The translations under genes were made by a program, and so were the position numbers. Of a stretch of DNA of 6,725 nt, positions 6,653 to 6,725 are shown piece after piece. Location of the stretch: contig CANRLB010000060.1 of the NCBI GenBank assembly GCA_947631365.1, forward strand, positions 1 to 6,725. Reading direction: 5' to 3'. Below the pieces are notes generated by a model. That model was given only the letters and a program-made list of their open reading frames with translations, was not told the origin of the DNA and did no database searches. The stretch's first letter is position 1, and each line of letters opens with the position of its first letter. Source of the DNA: an uncultured Bacilli bacterium (GTDB lineage Bacteria; Bacillota_I; Bacilli_A; RF39; UBA660).

Positions 6653-6725
6653 AATTTATTATTAATTTCAGATCCAAATAAATGCCTTTCTAGTTTACTT
6701 ATTCGATACCATTTAGCAATTGTTC
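6643..6725 (-). CDS. 3' end of an unidentified minus-strand gene (partial)
   Basis: On the minus strand one frame is open from the right edge to a TAA at 6645-6643 and encodes 26 residues, beginning TIAKWYRISKLERHLFG and ending in a lysine-rich tail. The other two minus frames stop early. The mix of aromatic, basic and hydrophobic residues looks like real protein rather than random AT-rich translation, and the convergent layout around a shared bidirectional hairpin supports a real gene end. The segment is too short for me to assign a family or function. Confidence 0.5.
   Translation of the reverse strand, partial: TIAKWYRISKLERHLFGSEINNKLKK

Noticed and set aside
1..6725. CRISPR array, tRNA, rRNA or insertion sequence
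   Set aside because: I saw no regularly spaced repeats, tRNA-like arms, rRNA segments, transposase motifs or paired terminal inverted repeats on either strand.

Overview
The window is a low-GC chromosomal segment. Hand counts give about 26% GC in the body of the first gene, and the transporter genes look at least as AT-rich. All four stops seen are TAA and tryptophan is TGG, so the standard bacterial code fits. The base composition, the Lys/Asn/Ile-rich proteins, the strong AGGAG-type ribosome sites and the style of the surface protein suggest an uncultured gut-type Bacillota/Bacilli, possibly an RF39-like or Mollicutes-related lineage. That placement is inferred from sequence style only.

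Layout: (1) positions 1-1872, plus strand, hold the 3' part of a gene for a cell-surface protein. The reading frame is open to the left edge, where a hydrophobic tail looks like the end of a membrane anchor. After it come a cysteine-containing N-terminal module, two Ig/FN3-like beta modules and a C-terminal domain resembling the DUF6273/C-type-lectin-like modules of gut bacteria. The last ~190 bp jump to about 50% GC with different codons, which makes this a candidate hypervariable cassette. (2) Positions 1873-2055 are intergenic. They hold a good intrinsic terminator for the surface gene, then nested inverted repeats over a candidate -35 box, a promoter and a ribosome binding site for the next operon. 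(3) Positions 2056-6623 are a two-gene operon of MacB-like ABC half-transporters, each an N-terminal ATPase fused to a 4-TM FtsX-type permease. The genes overlap by one base (TAATG) and are probably translationally coupled. (4) Positions 6622-6652 form an AT-rich bidirectional terminator. The 3' end of an unidentified minus-strand gene runs in from the right edge and its stop codon lies inside the stem.

How they work together: the two half-transporters most likely form one heterodimeric mechanotransmission-type pump or envelope-stress transporter, expressed from the repeat-flanked promoter. No two-component system or obvious substrate gene is present. The surface protein is a separate transcription unit; a functional link to the transporter is not supported beyond adjacency. 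The most interesting signal is the composition-shifted C-terminal end of the surface protein, which could be a diversity-generating-retroelement target or a product of gene conversion between paralogues.
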